NCBI GenBank assembly: GCA_038087035.1
Contig: CP051187.1
Location: forward strand, 5,648,001 to 5,712,000
Length of the DNA: 64,000 bases
Reading direction: 5' to 3'
Source of the DNA: Gloeotrichia echinulata CP02
Lineage (GTDB): Bacteria; Cyanobacteriota; Cyanobacteriia; Cyanobacteriales; Nostocaceae
Part shown: one piece after another, positions 62,498-64,000 of the stretch
Numbering within the stretch: position 1 is the stretch's first letter
How the letters are laid out: the number at the start of each line of letters is the position of its first letter
The notes under the pieces: model-generated
The model's input: the letters and a program-made list of their open reading frames with translations, nothing else
Databases searched by the model: none
Told to the model about the DNA's origin: nothing
Translations under genes and position numbers: made by a program

Positions 62498-62694
62498 AGC
62501 GATAGCTCAATCAACTGTTTTTCAGGTTCAACCTCTTGTTGCTGGCTGGCTACTTCCAACCAACCTTGAATCGCATCTTGTAGCATCTCTAACAGATGTT
62601 CGTAGCTGTCTCCCCAAGTGTGACATCCTGGTAAAGCAGGTACAGAACCACACCAAACACCGTCTTCTTGCCAGATAACTGCTTTAATTTTCAT
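62494..62694 (-). CDS. hicB: HicB-family antitoxin
   Basis: About 66 residues from the ATG at 62694 (MKIKAVIWQEDGVWCGSVPALPGCHTWGD). The degraded-RNase-H-like fold (VPALPGCHTWGDSYEHLLEMLQDAI) is typical. The frame is open upstream to 62757, but those codons are a duplicated copy of the leader of the neighbouring antitoxin and I exclude them. There is no DNA-binding tail, so autoregulation may be weak or absent. Confidence 0.85.
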   Translation of the reverse strand: MKIKAVIWQEDGVWCGSVPALPGCHTWGDSYEHLLEMLQDAIQGWLEVASQQQEVEPEKQLIELSL

Positions 62695-62757
62695 TTTGAT
62701 GCTGTGTGAATTTCTACGCTTGGCTATCAATACTTGGGCGCTAGTGGAGATAATCAA

Positions 62758-63079
62758 TCCTTTTGTCCCTTATCCTAACTTGAAAGTTTCACCTCATTCT
62801 CACGCAAAGGCGCATTCGCGGAGCGTCTCGAAGAAAAGGCGCAAAGAAAGAGCGCGAAAATGAGGACGCAAGAGGTCTACTGAACGCTCTACAAAAAAGC
62901 TCACAGTTGCTTCACCATAATCATCTCACCCAAACTTTATCAAAGTTTCACATGGATCGGCTTCATCAATGGTGATTAGCTCGTTACTCAGGGAAATATA
63001 TGTATACGATTACTCAACGGTAGTCGCAAAAATTCGTTCATAAACCTTTTTTACAGCTAATCACAATCAGGAGTATTTT
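62758..63079. other. Intergenic gap with a dispersed repeat
   Basis: A copy of the AAGGCGCATTCGCGGAGCG repeat lies at about 62807-62835, followed by AT-rich sequence. AGGAG at 63069-63073 is the ribosome-binding site of the next gene. No other gene is visible. Confidence 0.6.
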
Positions 63080-64000
63080 ATGATTCCACTTATCTTGGGT
63101 GCTGTTGCTATAGCTGGCGCTGTTCTTGGTGTAGGTGCAGGCGCTGTAGGTTTTTCCGACATGAATGAAGCCAAAGAAATTGGTAACCGCGCCCAAAAGC
63201 GTCATGAGGATGCTGTCAGCGATTTGAAAGCAGACTGGGAGGCGACTAACGAGCTTGCACAAGAGTATGGTCAGCTTCAGCTTGATGTAATGAAAAACAC
63301 AATTGGGCGCTTTGTTGACTTTATTGAACGAAATATTGGTAAAGCAAAACAAAACGAGAAGGAGTTTTTAGAAGGACTGGACGGAATTTCAGTTCAACAG
63401 ATAAAAGAGTACAAAACTGCTGCAGTAGAAGCTGAACAGTTTTTCAAAGGTGGTGCTAAGGCTGTTGGTGCAGCAGCAGCAGGATACGGTGGTGCAATGA
63501 GTCTTGCTACCTCTGTAGGAGTAGCCAGTACTGGAACACTTATAGGAGGACTCAGCGGTGCTGCAGCCTGGAATGCAACTCTAGCGTGGTTGGGTGGTGG
63601 CTCACTTGCAGCCGGTGGCGGCGGTATGGCTCTTGGTTCTCTGGTGTTAGGTGGTATTACCGTTGGACCTGCTGTGTTAATTGGAGGCTTTGTGCTTGCT
63701 GGTGAAGGTGAGAAAGCTTTAACCAAAGCGCGGGAGTACGAAGCTGAAGTCAACATTGCGATCGCTAAAATTGAAACAGCAAAAGACTTTATGCAACAAG
63801 TAAAACGGCGAATTACCGAGTTAATGGATTTGCTTAAAACTCTCAATGATCTTGCTGCTATGGGTTTAGACGAACTAGAATCACTGCCGTCATTTAACAA
63901 AAATAGGGACGCTACTAGGTTTCAACAGGTAGCACTTGTAGTAAAAGCTCTTGCAGAAATCATGAAAACTCCTGTTTTAGATAGTGAAGGGCAGTTAAAT
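63080..64000 (+). CDS. Glycine-zipper membrane protein flanked by coiled coils (runs off window)
   Basis: The plus strand is open from the ATG at 63080 (AGGAG six bases upstream) to the window end: 307 codons with no stop. Layout: hydrophobic N-terminus with GxxxG-like spacing (MIPLILGAVAIAGAVLGVGA), a long coiled coil (about 25-115), and a central Gly/Ala-rich hydrophobic block (about 125-210: KAVGAAAAGYGGAMSLATSV, AAWLGGGSLAAGGGGMALG-like runs, VGPAVLIGGFVLAG). A second coiled coil (about 213-265, ALTKAREYEAEVNIAIAKIE) and a polar region follow. Such zipper blocks insert into membranes. I recall related proteins beside dynamin-like GTPases and defence genes, but the family is not identified. 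Confidence 0.7.
   Translation, partial: MIPLILGAVAIAGAVLGVGAGAVGFSDMNEAKEIGNRAQKRHEDAVSDLKADWEATNELAQEYGQLQLDVMKNTIGRFVDFIERNIGKAKQNEKEFLEGLDGISVQQIKEYKTAAVEAEQFFKGGAKAVGAAAAGYGGAMSLATSVGVASTGTLIGGLSGAAAWNATLAWLGGGSLAAGGGGMALGSLVLGGITVGPAVLIGGFVLAGEGEKALTKAREYEAEVNIAIAKIETAKDFMQQVKRRITELMDLLKTLNDLAAMGLDELESLPSFNKNRDATRFQQVALVVKALAEIMKTPVLDSEGQLN

Noticed and set aside
63038..63900. Minus-strand frames of 104 and 168 codons at the right edge
   Set aside because: They are opposite a continuous 307-codon plus-strand gene with a good ribosome-binding site, and their Ser/Pro/Ala-rich content is the antisense of Gly/Ala codons.

Overview
The window reads as chromosome of a filamentous, heterocyst-forming cyanobacterium (Nostocales; Nostoc/Anabaena/Tolypothrix-like). 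Pointers are frequent HIP1 octamers (GCGATCGC), heptamer tandem arrays (STRR type) between genes, cyanobacterial NDH-1 subunits, a PEP-CTERM protein, a PacR-like LysR regulator and a DevH-like Crp/Fnr regulator. No rRNA or tRNA gene was recognised.

Layout: 0-5.1 kb holds a partial ubiX, a Zam/RNase R-like gene, a ~1 kb unassigned gap, a cyanobacterial protein of unknown function and clpP. 5.2-6.8 kb is a solo TnpB element with a broken divergent ribbon-helix-helix gene. 7-12.7 kb is the ndhF - thioredoxin - NnrU/Z-ISO - LysR block. 12.8-20.9 kb is a cluster of one Ser/Thr kinase, one membrane protein and four membrane-anchored ligand-binding proteins (two amino-acid-type, two phosphate-type) with no permease or ATPase; it lies between the convergent LysR and DevH-like genes. 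22-33.6 kb is mostly housekeeping (DALR protein, HAD phosphatase, PEP-CTERM protein, polA, Rpn nuclease, mobA, YyaL-like protein), with a strong small-RNA candidate at 23.1 kb.

33.9-38.7 kb is the most notable accessory locus: a Zorya-like anti-phage module with ZorA (MotA-like, long coiled-coil tail containing a recent 240-bp tandem duplication), ZorB (OmpA/MotB-like) and an EH-signature ZorC-like protein, but no ZorD helicase/nuclease or ZorE HNH nuclease. An antitoxin with a VapC stump follows it.

39-49.3 kb is core metabolism and cell biology (TerC, ndk, speA, sugar nucleotidyltransferase, scpA, LapA, AI-2E exporter family, pdxH) with a second, zinc-finger-less TnpB next to scpA. 49.3-54.4 kb is a transposon graveyard: an iscB start with its probable omega-RNA leader is cut by an insertion sequence, whose transposase is itself cut by an intact IS4 element with a perfect 9-bp target duplication; an ISL3 element and another transposase stump follow. 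54.7-59.9 kb has a DUF3153 lipoprotein, a TPR protein, argB, relics of tnpB and of a ligand-binding protein, then ndhD. 60-62.8 kb has a Uma2 nuclease and three small toxin-antitoxin-like pairs (DUF433, MazF/PemK, HicAB) sharing duplicated leader sequences. The window ends inside a glycine-zipper membrane protein.
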